Shown piece after piece: positions 1 to 6,075 of a stretch of 6,743 bases of DNA. Position numbers and translations under genes: made by a program. The first letter of the stretch is position 1, and each line of letters begins with the position of its first letter. Under the pieces are notes generated by a model. The model was not told the origin of the DNA. It searched no databases and saw only the letters and a list, made by a program, of their open reading frames with translations. This DNA is from Syntrophaceae bacterium UBA6255 (GTDB taxonomy: Bacteria > Desulfobacterota > Syntrophia > Syntrophales > Smithellaceae): positions 1-6,743 of the forward strand of contig DJVN01000065.1 of NCBI GenBank assembly GCA_002441205.1. The letters are read 5' to 3'.

Positions 1-95
1 GCGGGATATTTCGACTAATGATTCAATCTTCGCTTTGCTTGATTTTAGCAAGTCTCACTACGCTTCTGAAACTTGGGAGACATTAGGTTTTGAAC

Positions 96-587
96 ATGGA
101 AACAATTTTCGCGCCCTGGCGCATGGATTACATTAAAGGGGAAAAGCCTGATGGATGTGTTTTCTGCAAATGTTCCATCCGGTGTGATGATTACATTATC
201 TTTGAGGGGAAAACCGCTTACGTGATGATGAATAGATATCCTTACGTGAACGGACACTTAATGATTATACCGCAAAGGCATATAGGAAAAATTGAAGACC
301 TTACGAGGGACGAGCGCATAGAAATATTCGACCTCCTGGAAGTGTCGGTTAAAGCCCTTAAAGAAGCTATGAATCCAAATGGATTTAATATCGGTATCAA
401 TATCGGCAAAGCTGCGGGTGCCGGTATTGAAGAACATTTTCATGTGCACGTCATTCCGCGTTGGGAAGGGGATACGAATTTTATGAGCGTTGTTACGGAT
501 GTTCGGGTCATTCCGGAAGCCCTGGAGCAGACAGTAGCCAAACTTACGCCTCTTTTTAAAAAATATTGCACGGAGGAGAATAAATAA
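96..587 (+). CDS. HIT-family nucleotide hydrolase/phosphorylase
   Basis: A 163-residue histidine-triad protein. The triad H114-F-H116-V-H118 is visible; in the family the middle His (H116) is the nucleophile that attacks the alpha-phosphate of nucleotide substrates such as Ap4A or aminoacyl/nucleoside-5'-phosphates. A CxxC pair (C21, C24) followed by H62 fits the structural zinc site seen in many bacterial HIT proteins. The opening IFAPWRMDYI block is typical of the Ap4A-phosphorylase-like branch (compare mycobacterial Rv2613c), so this branch is favoured over the short HinT type; the exact substrate cannot be read. Start choice: ATG at 96 fits the family N-terminus and has a weak AGGT 7 nt upstream. 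A TTG at 90 with GGGAG 10 nt upstream would add two residues. The stop overlaps the next start by one base (TAATG), so the two genes are almost certainly co-transcribed and translationally coupled. Cytoplasmic. Confidence 0.93.
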   Translation: METIFAPWRMDYIKGEKPDGCVFCKCSIRCDDYIIFEGKTAYVMMNRYPYVNGHLMIIPQRHIGKIEDLTRDERIEIFDLLEVSVKALKEAMNPNGFNIGINIGKAAGAGIEEHFHVHVIPRWEGDTNFMSVVTDVRVIPEALEQTVAKLTPLFKKYCTEENK

Positions 588-898
588 TGAGAATACTTTA
601 CATGATTCTTGTTATCGTTTTTGCATTATTCATTGTTACTTTTTCACAGCAGAACTTGATGCCTATTCAGTTAAAATATTATCATTATTTACAAAATGTT
701 CCGCCGGTTCCGACATACATTCTTATTTTCGTATCGCTTCTTATCGGAGTCATCATTACAGCTTTCTGGGGGGTCGTGGAACGTTTTCGCTTGAATCGAA
801 CAATCAGAAACCTCAACAGACTGATTCGGGATTTACGAAAGGAACTTCAGGCTCATGAAGCGCCGCCCATAATAAATGAGCAAAAAACACAAAAATAG
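587..898 (+). CDS. LapA-domain (DUF1049) small inner-membrane protein
   Basis: A 103-residue membrane protein with the LapA layout. The first hydrophobic helix is at about residues 3-20, followed by a short polar loop (SQQNLMPIQL). The second helix is at about 43-63, followed by a basic, amphipathic, coiled-coil-like tail (about 65-92, rich in R/N/L/E) that should face the cytoplasm. The helix-loop-helix plus charged tail, and the Q-N motif just after helix 1, are family hallmarks. In E. coli LapA works with LapB in control of lipopolysaccharide assembly. Here no lapB is adjacent, so only the fold and location are supported, not the exact role. A strong Shine-Dalgarno (GGAGGAG, 572-578) sits 8 nt before the ATG, inside the end of the HIT gene. 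The 3' end overlaps the next gene by 23 nt. Confidence 0.85.
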   Translation: MRILYMILVIVFALFIVTFSQQNLMPIQLKYYHYLQNVPPVPTYILIFVSLLIGVIITAFWGVVERFRLNRTIRNLNRLIRDLRKELQAHEAPPIINEQKTQK

Positions 899-1391
899 TC
901 TCTCATCTTCAGCAACAGAAGATATTACATTTATAACCGATGCAAGTTTAGCCGGGTTGGCTAAATGGTTGCGGCTTCTGGGCTACGATACGGCTGTCTT
1001 TCCGAAGGAGGCAGGGAGAGCCATGATGCGCCAGGCAGATTCCGAAGGCAGAATAGTATTGACCAGAAGACGAGATATGACAGAAAGGCAGTTTTCCGGG
1101 ACACTTTTTTTAATCACGGATGTAATTGTCAGTGTGCAGCTTAAAGCCGTGATTGAGAATTTCTCTCTGAAAATCGATAGAGCAAGAATGTTCGGAATCT
1201 GCATGGAGTGCAATCAAAAACTTCATCCTGTGAAAAAGGAAGAGGTGCGTGATTTAGTGCCGCCGTATGTTTTTGAAAATTGTGAAAAGTATAATCAGTG
1301 TCCGGGCTGCAAAAAGATTTATTGGATGGGGACTCATCCTCGAAATGCGCTGAGATTCATGGAGAAGCACATTCCGAATCATCTCCCTTGA
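876..1391 (+). CDS. Mut7-C RNase-type (PIN-like) protein with zinc ribbon
   Basis: A 171-residue protein of the Mut7-C (DUF82) family: a PIN-like fold followed by a zinc ribbon. The opening block ITDASLAGLAKWLRLLGYDT (about 20-39) holds the first acidic residue (D22), and EGRIVLTRRRDM (57-68) is the second family block. The ribbon is C109-x2-C112 with C142-x2-C145, closed by the usual YWMGTH motif (149-154). The family is predicted to act on RNA, and biochemical roles are mostly untested. Odd point: the position after LTR is Arg (R65) where the family usually has Asp or Asn, although D67 lies two residues on. The start overlaps the LapA-type gene by 23 nt and has no convincing Shine-Dalgarno, which suggests coupling to upstream translation. 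The first ~16 residues are polar and may be a loose extension. The last 35 bp are shared with the convergent moaB-type gene. Confidence 0.9.
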   Translation: MSKKHKNSLSSSATEDITFITDASLAGLAKWLRLLGYDTAVFPKEAGRAMMRQADSEGRIVLTRRRDMTERQFSGTLFLITDVIVSVQLKAVIENFSLKIDRARMFGICMECNQKLHPVKKEEVRDLVPPYVFENCEKYNQCPGCKKIYWMGTHPRNALRFMEKHIPNHLP

Positions 1392-1848
1392 TCTTTTCGA
1401 TGGCGTGTTTCAGGGCAGGGAGAACAACGGCCAGATTTTCTTTCGCGCCTTTAGGGCTTCCGGGAAGATTGATAATCAGGCTTTTCCCACGAATACCGGC
1501 TACCGCGCGGGAGATCATGGCGTGGGGAGTGACCTGCATGCTCTTTTGCCGCATCGCTTCAGCCATGCCGGGAATTTGTTTGTCAATGACCTCCAGAGTC
1601 GCATCGGGCGTCAAATCACGGGGACTGACACCGGTGCCGCCGTTGGTCACAATCAAATCCATGTTTTTTACATCGGCAAAATCAATAATGGCTTCTTTGA
1701 TTTTATCTGTTTCATCCGGAATGATGATGGTGTGTTTTATTTCGATAGCAGCGCCTGCAAGCATTTCCGCGATTGCGGGACCGCTTAAATCGTCACGTTT
1801 ACCCTGCGAGCCTTTGTCGCTTACCGTGATGACTCCGGCGCTGATCAT
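1357..1848 (-). CDS. moaB: MoaB/MogA-family molybdopterin adenylyltransferase
   Basis: A 163-residue cytoplasmic enzyme of molybdenum/tungsten cofactor synthesis. It is expected to adenylylate molybdopterin before metal insertion. The diagnostic blocks are present in order: AGVITVSDKGSQGKRDDLSG (4-23), DLIVTNGGTG (64-73), SPRDLTPDAT (75-84), MISRAVAGIRG (111-121) and NLPGSPKGAKENL (127-139). The conserved acidic residues D64 and D82 are kept, so activity is plausible. The length fits the MoaB type slightly better than the longer E. coli MogA, and the two names are hard to separate by eye. Start choice: ATG at 1848 has GGAG at the right distance (9 nt). A TTG at 1863 would add five residues but would place that GGAG inside the gene. 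It lies 106 nt downstream of the EF-G paralogue on the same strand, behind a probable terminator. It ends inside the convergent Mut7-C gene. Confidence 0.93.
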   Translation of the reverse strand: MISAGVITVSDKGSQGKRDDLSGPAIAEMLAGAAIEIKHTIIIPDETDKIKEAIIDFADVKNMDLIVTNGGTGVSPRDLTPDATLEVIDKQIPGMAEAMRQKSMQVTPHAMISRAVAGIRGKSLIINLPGSPKGAKENLAVVLPALKHAIEKIKGDDSECASP

Positions 1849-1857
1849 TTTGCGTAA

Positions 1858-1861
1858 CTCC
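1858..1861 (-). promoter_or_regulatory. Shine-Dalgarno site that decides the moaB start
   Basis: GGAG on the minus strand, separated by 9 nt from the ATG at 1848. It supports that ATG over the in-frame TTG at 1863, which overlaps this site and has no ribosome-binding sequence of its own. Confidence 0.6.
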
Positions 1862-1903
1862 AAGTTTAAGACTGGGGCGTAAAAGAAAAATTAAACAATC
1901 CGT

Positions 1904-1945
1904 AAAAAAAGCAAGGTTGAACACAATAGATGTTTGAACTCAACC
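1904..1945 (-). terminator. Probable intrinsic terminator after the EF-G paralogue
   Basis: On the minus strand, about 10 nt after the EF-G-like stop codon, GGTTGA (1945-1940) can pair with TCAACC (1920-1915), possibly extended by G-U pairs. Four nt later comes a run of seven T (1910-1904). The loop is long (about 19 nt), so the hairpin is only moderately stable. It would reduce read-through from the EF-G-like gene into the moaB-type gene; no clear separate promoter for the latter was found in the remaining gap. Confidence 0.5.
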
Positions 1946-1954
1946 CCGTCATTT

Positions 1955-4042
1955 TTATTCATCTTCTTCTTTCTCTTTTTTGTGGGCGGCAATGATTTTT
2001 TCAGCAATGAACGCGGGAACCTCCTCAAAATGGGAATGCGTAAATGTGAAATTTCCTCTGCCGCTGGTCATGGAACGAAGATCAGGGGCATATTTCAAAA
2101 TTTCCGCCAATGGAACCTGTCCCTTGATGATCTGATTGGAACCTTTGGCATCCATGCCCTGTACGCGGCCTCGTCTGCTGTTCAAGTCACCGATCACATC
2201 TCCCATGTATTCGTCGGGTATTTCTATTTCGATATTCACTATCGGTTCCAGAAGAATCGGCTGGCACTCCATAACACCCTTTTGAAAGGCCATGGAACCG
2301 GCAATCTTAAAAGCCATTTCCGATGAATCCACCGTGTGGTAAGATCCAAAAGTCAGATTTATTTTAAAATCCACCACAGGATACCCGGCAATCACACCTT
2401 TAGCCGCAGCTTCGACAATGCCTTTTTCTACGGCAGGACGATATTGTCCCGGAATGACGCCACCGACTATTTTGTCATGAAATTCAAATCCGCCGCCGCG
2501 GGGCAGGGGCTCGATATCAATCCAGCAGTCCCCGAACTGTCCGCGTCCACCGGACTGTTTCTTGTATTTACCTTGAACATTTGTTTTCCCTTTGATCGTT
2601 TCTTTGTAGGGAACTTTGGGCGTATTCAGATTGACCTCCACGCCGAATTTTCTTTTCATCTTTTCAATGGTGACTTCAATGTGGACCTGACCCATACCCG
2701 AAAGAATCATTTCCTTGGTTTCCACGTTGCGGGTGAACTGAATGGTCGGGTCTTCTTCCGTCAAACGGTGAATGGAAGTCGCAATCTTGTCTTCGTCACC
2801 TCTGGATTTCGGTTCCATCGCGAAAGACATGATGGGTGGAGGTACGGCAACTTTTTCATAAATTATAGGAGCTTTCTCATAGCAAAGGGTATCACCGGTT
2901 GTTGTTTCCTTTAATTTGGCTACACCGGCGATGTCACCGGGGATGAGGGTTTCTGCCTGTTTCTGATTTTTTCCTTCGAGGAAGAAGACATGGCCGAATT
3001 TCTCGGTAATTTTTCTCGTGGAATTATAAACCGGCGTATCGGAATCGAGTTTGCCGGAATAAACACGGAACAACGTCAGTCTTCCGGCATAAGGATCGGC
3101 GATGGTCTTGAAAACTATACCGGAGAAAGGAGCATCTTCAGACGGCTGGCGTTCTTCAACATTGTCCGTTCCCGGTTTTTTGCCTTTCATCGGACCGCGA
3201 TCGACCGGTGAAGCAAAGGCACTGACAACCAGATCCATCAGCATGGCAATACCGATACCTTTAAGCGCGGAGCCGCAAATGACAGGAATCAGACTTCCCG
3301 ACGTCACACCTTTTTTCAGGCCGGCTTTCAGCTCTTCGTCGGAAAGTTCGCCGGCTTCCAGATATTTGTTCATTAATTCGTCGTCGGATTCAGCGATATC
3401 TTCCACCATGGAATCGCGCATGAGTTTTACATCGTCTTTCATTTCAGCCGGAATATCAGTCACCTTGCCCGCTCCTTTATTATCGCTGAAAATGTAGGCT
3501 TTCATGCTGACGAGATCGACAAGACCGTTAAATTTATCTTCGGAACCGATGGGCAGACAGACGGGCGTGGCTTTTCTTTTTAGTTTGACTTTAATGCTGT
3601 CCAGTACGGTATCGAAATTGGCGCGTTCGCGATCCAGTCTATTGATGAAAATAATACGGGGAAGGTTGAATTCATCGGCAAGTTCCCATACTTTTTGTGT
3701 CTGAAACTCCACGCCGCCGACAGCGTCAACCAGTACAACAGCGTTTTCCACGACGCTCATCGAGCATTTTATATCATAAGCGAAATTGGAATCGCCCGGT
3801 GTATCAATAAAGTTGATTTTATGTTTTTCCCATTCGACAAAATTTGCAGCCGAGCTGATCGAGACTCGTCTTTTTTGTTCTTCGGGCTCATAATCCATGC
3901 AGGATGATGCGTCGTCAACTCTTCCTAATCGTTCGCTTTTTCCAGAAACAAACAATAAGGATTCGCAAAGAGATGTCTTTCCGGTTCCGCCGTGTCCGAC
4001 TACCGCTAAATTTCTCAAAGATTTGGATTCATACTTTGCCAT
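1955..4042 (-). CDS. fusA2: Elongation factor G paralogue (EF-G-like / EF-G II type)
   Basis: A 695-residue translational GTPase with full EF-G layout: G domain about 1-280, domain II about 305-395, III about 402-475, IV about 476-595, V about 596-685, and a charged tail KKEKEEDE. G motifs: P-loop GHGGTGKTS (16-24), DTPG (80-83), NRLD (134-137), and an SAL G5-like site (258-260). The GHGGTGKT P-loop, instead of AHIDAGKTT, marks the EF-G-like paralogues (compare Thermus EF-G-2) rather than housekeeping EF-G. Switch II reads DTPGDSNF, so Asp84 replaces the catalytic His, and switch I has KRRVSI instead of ERGITI. Domain IV retains the tip GSYHTVDSSEMAF with H569, the position critical for translocation in EF-G. 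Start: ATG at 4042 has AAAGGAG 5 nt upstream, so the longer in-frame extension to 4078 is rejected. Related EF-G-2 proteins bind ribosomes with altered GTPase activity; the role here is unknown. A canonical fusA is expected elsewhere in the genome. Confidence 0.95.
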   Translation of the reverse strand: MAKYESKSLRNLAVVGHGGTGKTSLCESLLFVSGKSERLGRVDDASSCMDYEPEEQKRRVSISSAANFVEWEKHKINFIDTPGDSNFAYDIKCSMSVVENAVVLVDAVGGVEFQTQKVWELADEFNLPRIIFINRLDRERANFDTVLDSIKVKLKRKATPVCLPIGSEDKFNGLVDLVSMKAYIFSDNKGAGKVTDIPAEMKDDVKLMRDSMVEDIAESDDELMNKYLEAGELSDEELKAGLKKGVTSGSLIPVICGSALKGIGIAMLMDLVVSAFASPVDRGPMKGKKPGTDNVEERQPSEDAPFSGIVFKTIADPYAGRLTLFRVYSGKLDSDTPVYNSTRKITEKFGHVFFLEGKNQKQAETLIPGDIAGVAKLKETTTGDTLCYEKAPIIYEKVAVPPPIMSFAMEPKSRGDEDKIATSIHRLTEEDPTIQFTRNVETKEMILSGMGQVHIEVTIEKMKRKFGVEVNLNTPKVPYKETIKGKTNVQGKYKKQSGGRGQFGDCWIDIEPLPRGGGFEFHDKIVGGVIPGQYRPAVEKGIVEAAAKGVIAGYPVVDFKINLTFGSYHTVDSSEMAFKIAGSMAFQKGVMECQPILLEPIVNIEIEIPDEYMGDVIGDLNSRRGRVQGMDAKGSNQIIKGQVPLAEILKYAPDLRSMTSGRGNFTFTHSHFEEVPAFIAEKIIAAHKKEKEEDE

Positions 4043-4047
4043 GAAAA

Positions 4048-4054
4048 CTCCTTT
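4048..4054 (-). promoter_or_regulatory. Shine-Dalgarno site fixing the EF-G-like start
   Basis: AAAGGAG on the minus strand lies 5 nt before the ATG at 4042. This excludes the upstream in-frame ATG at 4078 as the main start, since that ATG has no ribosome-binding site and would add a non-conserved 12-residue extension. Confidence 0.8.
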
Positions 4055-4071
4055 CAATGCTATCAAAAGAC

Positions 4072-4086
4072 AATTCAAATTGAATT
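4072..4086 (-). repeat. Perfect palindrome in the EF-G-like leader
   Basis: AATTCAA-A-TTGAATT, a perfect 7-bp inverted repeat around one central base, centred 37 bp upstream of the EF-G-like start. It could be an operator for a dimeric repressor or a weak AT-rich mRNA hairpin. The surrounding DNA is AT-rich, so chance is possible. No strong -35/-10 pair was identified in this leader. Confidence 0.5.
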
Positions 4087-4138
4087 TTGGGTGTTTAGCT
4101 CATACAGCGGGTAAAATCAAGACAAATTTTTCCAAATC

Positions 4139-4354
4139 ATGAATGAGCAGGGCGGCGAACGGGCTGATCTCGCCTTTACGGCCAGCCTCCTGCCGTTAGG
4201 ACGGCGCATTGCGAAATGGATGGGATATCCCATGATCCGGTACTGGATTGTTCGCGATGTGACGACGAATCGGATTTACGGCACGATAGGACATTATGTG
4301 CGTGCGGATGATCCCGATGCGTACCGGGGAGGCTGGATGTGCGGATTTATTTAA
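4139..4354 (+). CDS. Uncertain small ORF, 71 residues, unknown
   Basis: Not recognised. The ORF runs from an ATG to TAA in the gap between two minus-strand genes, divergent from the EF-G paralogue. For it: the stretch is more GC-rich than the DNA on both sides, and many of its codons end in G or C. The translation has a protein-like mix of residues (a basic GRRIAKW stretch near 21-27, and many aromatics from about 27 on, with three Trp and several Tyr). Against it: there is no Shine-Dalgarno before the ATG, no promoter could be seen, and no family motif or signal peptide is present. It may be a true small protein, the remnant of a longer gene, or a chance ORF. No better reading was found on the opposite strand, where all frames of this segment are interrupted or unconvincing. 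Confidence 0.3.
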   Translation: MNEQGGERADLAFTASLLPLGRRIAKWMGYPMIRYWIVRDVTTNRIYGTIGHYVRADDPDAYRGGWMCGFI

Positions 4355-4425
4355 AGAATAATCGTTTTCTTCATAAAAACCATTAAAAAAAAATCAGAGA
4401 CAAGAAATTAGGGCGTATTTCCTCA

Positions 4426-4569
4426 TTATAAGAATTTGATCTTTTCAGAAGGGTCGAACTTATAGCCTTTTTCATCCCGAAAACTGAATGCAAACGGCGG
4501 AAACATCATCGCATCAATATATCTTGATGCGATCAACAGATTGGATTCAGGCAATACGCATTTAAGCAT
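4426..4569 (-). CDS. Small 47-residue ORF coupled to the radical SAM gene
   Basis: Not recognised. An ATG lies two bases after the TGA of the radical SAM gene (TGAGCATG) and opens a 47-codon frame ending in TAA. The product begins MLKCVLPESNLLIASRYIDA, continues with a hydrophobic MMFPPFAFSF stretch, and ends in a charged tail, RDEKGYKFDPSEKIKFL. The codons look like ordinary coding sequence. The placement, with no separate Shine-Dalgarno, suggests translation by re-initiation after the radical SAM protein. There is one Cys (residue 4), no signal peptide and no clear membrane helix. It could be a small partner or substrate of the enzyme, or the remnant of a longer gene. Function cannot be assigned. 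Downstream, 4355-4425 holds only AT-rich DNA with a run of nine T on this strand but no good hairpin. Confidence 0.5.
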   Translation of the reverse strand: MLKCVLPESNLLIASRYIDAMMFPPFAFSFRDEKGYKFDPSEKIKFL

Positions 4570-4571
4570 GC

Positions 4572-6053
4572 TCAAAGATCATCGAACATATTCATCCGGC
4601 GCAGATGCTCCATTTCGTTTTTGTAAAGTCCCTCCCAGCCGATCCGGTGAACTTTTCGCTCGAAGAAAAACCGCATAAGTGGCTTTAGAATATGCTGCCA
4701 GACGGACATCAGCCGTAAACTCTGATTCCTGATAAAAACGGACGGCGTCCACCAGCCGATGATTGTTTGACGATAATACCAGAAAAAATATTGCAGGTCT
4801 TCCGCGGAAAGATGCCGCGTTCTGACGTTGGCCCACAAACCATTGTATTTCCAGTATTCAGCGGGATCGGCGACCAGGCCTTCCTGGAGAAGATTTTGCC
4901 GGAGCGTTGTCATGGGATAGGGGGTTAAGATCTGACAATAGAAAGCGTCAATATCGATGCTCTTTAGGAAAAAATAATTTTTTCGAATGGCTTCTCCATC
5001 ATCGTCCGGAAGGCCGAAGATAGCCCCGCCGATCACCATAATGCCGTTTTGATGACAGATCTCTATCGCCCGCCTGGAAACATTCGCCACATCGGCTTTC
5101 CCCAACGCTTCCAGATGATTCGCGGATACATTTTCAATTCCCAGAAACATTCCCCGGAATCCCGCCCGGCTCATTTTGCGAACCATCGCTTCGTTTTTAA
5201 CGATGGAAATACAATCCGACTGGACAATCAGATTTAAATCCCGATAGCCTCTTTTAATGATGGCTTCGCAAATTTCGTCCACCCACTTCGGGTTTAAGAG
5301 CAGATTATCATCCACCAGAAAAATCATGCGTGTTTTCTTGATACGGTAGATATAATCCAGATCGTCCATCACGCGCCCGATCGGATATGTGCGGTAGGAC
5401 CGGTCGTACATATGTCGCATGCTGCAAAAATTGCAGTCGCGGGTGCACCCGCGGGACGTCTCCATGACCTCAATCTTATTGAAGATAAAATGATACCCCC
5501 AGGTCAGCCGTCGCTGATCGCGGATCGGCGGACGCAGAGAAGAAAGATCGCACACCGCCGCGCGTTCGTTATGAACGAAGGTGCTCCCTTGTTTATAGGA
5601 GAGCGATGGGATATCCGCGACATTATCCTGACCATCCAGGGCATTAACGAGCCGGCGAAACGCGATTTCCCCCTCCCCGCGGACAATGAAATCGATATGA
5701 ACGGCATCGGCCGAGGCTGCAATTTCTTCAGCCATCAGGGTTGCGTGATAGCCGCCCAGAACAATGCTGACATCGGGAAGAATGGTTTTGATCAACCGGA
5801 TAAGACGAACGCAGGTGTCATACTGCCACGTCATAACGGACAGGCCGATGATATCCGGTTTGATTTTGTTTAAGGCACGGACAAGATACTTTTTAATGGA
5901 GGATCGCTTCCGAACGAGGTCAATAAGGTAAACATCGTGACGCTCGTCGATATTGCCGCCGACACAAGCGATTCCATGATTCGGCATGTGAATCGCTTTT
6001 TCGTGAAGCATGATCGGCGCAATGTCCGGCATGGAAATCAGCACGACCTTCAT
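4572..6053 (-). CDS. Radical SAM protein with cobalamin-binding-type domain
   Basis: A 493-residue protein of the BchE-like (B12-binding plus radical SAM) architecture. Residues about 1-140 form a Rossmann-like B12-binding domain: PDIIGLSVMTWQYD (66-79), IVLGGYHATL (97-106) and FIVRGEGEIAF (122-132) are family blocks. The radical SAM core has C203-x3-C207-x2-C210 (GCTRDCNFC), which binds the [4Fe-4S] cluster. It also has FLVDDNLLLNP (245-255), GMFLGIEN (301-308) and GGAIFGLPDD (342-351). The C-terminus (about 385-493) is rich in Trp, Tyr and Arg and is not recognised; it may select the substrate. No DxHxxG motif is seen, so cobalamin, if bound, would lack the usual His ligand. Family members methylate or rearrange unreactive carbons in lipids, cofactors, peptides or antibiotics; the substrate here is unknown. 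Start: ATG at 6053 has GGAGG 5 nt upstream, so the longer frame to 6086 is rejected. It follows an exported-protein gene by 22 nt. Confidence 0.93.
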   Translation of the reverse strand: MKVVLISMPDIAPIMLHEKAIHMPNHGIACVGGNIDERHDVYLIDLVRKRSSIKKYLVRALNKIKPDIIGLSVMTWQYDTCVRLIRLIKTILPDVSIVLGGYHATLMAEEIAASADAVHIDFIVRGEGEIAFRRLVNALDGQDNVADIPSLSYKQGSTFVHNERAAVCDLSSLRPPIRDQRRLTWGYHFIFNKIEVMETSRGCTRDCNFCSMRHMYDRSYRTYPIGRVMDDLDYIYRIKKTRMIFLVDDNLLLNPKWVDEICEAIIKRGYRDLNLIVQSDCISIVKNEAMVRKMSRAGFRGMFLGIENVSANHLEALGKADVANVSRRAIEICHQNGIMVIGGAIFGLPDDDGEAIRKNYFFLKSIDIDAFYCQILTPYPMTTLRQNLLQEGLVADPAEYWKYNGLWANVRTRHLSAEDLQYFFWYYRQTIIGWWTPSVFIRNQSLRLMSVWQHILKPLMRFFFERKVHRIGWEGLYKNEMEHLRRMNMFDDL

Positions 6054-6058
6054 GGCAA

Positions 6059-6063
6059 CCTCC
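6059..6063 (-). promoter_or_regulatory. Shine-Dalgarno site fixing the radical SAM start
   Basis: GGAGG on the minus strand, 5 nt before the ATG at 6053, inside the 22-nt gap after the exported-protein gene. It rules out the in-frame ATG at 6086, which lies within the preceding gene and would add 11 non-conserved residues. Confidence 0.8.
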
Positions 6064-6075
6064 GGAATTGTCAAG

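Noticed and set aside
35..51. Inverted repeat TTGCT/AGCAA before the HIT gene
   Set aside because: Only a 5-bp AT-rich stem with no T-run after it; not a credible terminator, and no good promoter could be placed beside it.
1..95. Possible end of an upstream plus-strand gene
   Set aside because: Three readings compete: a stop at 16-18 in frame 1, a frame open from base 2 to 136 that overlaps the HIT gene, and a frame ending at 84-86. Nothing recognisable distinguishes them, so no partial gene is called.
1298..1882. Plus-strand ORF of 194 codons across the moaB region
   Set aside because: Antisense to a clear MoaB/MogA protein with all family motifs; low-complexity Ser/Ala/Ile composition typical of a shadow frame.
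2336..2914. Plus-strand ORF of 192 codons
   Set aside because: Antisense to conserved domains II-IV of the EF-G paralogue; a shadow frame caused by codon bias of the real gene.
4386..4425. Possible terminator after the 47-residue ORF (GAAAT/ATTTC stem and a run of nine T on the minus strand)
   Set aside because: The stem is five AT-rich pairs and ends about 10 nt before the T-run, so it does not form a convincing intrinsic terminator.
5412..5873. Long plus-strand ORF of 153 codons
   Set aside because: It lies antisense within the conserved radical SAM/B12-type domain coding sequence, has no ribosome-binding site and no family features; it is a shadow frame.
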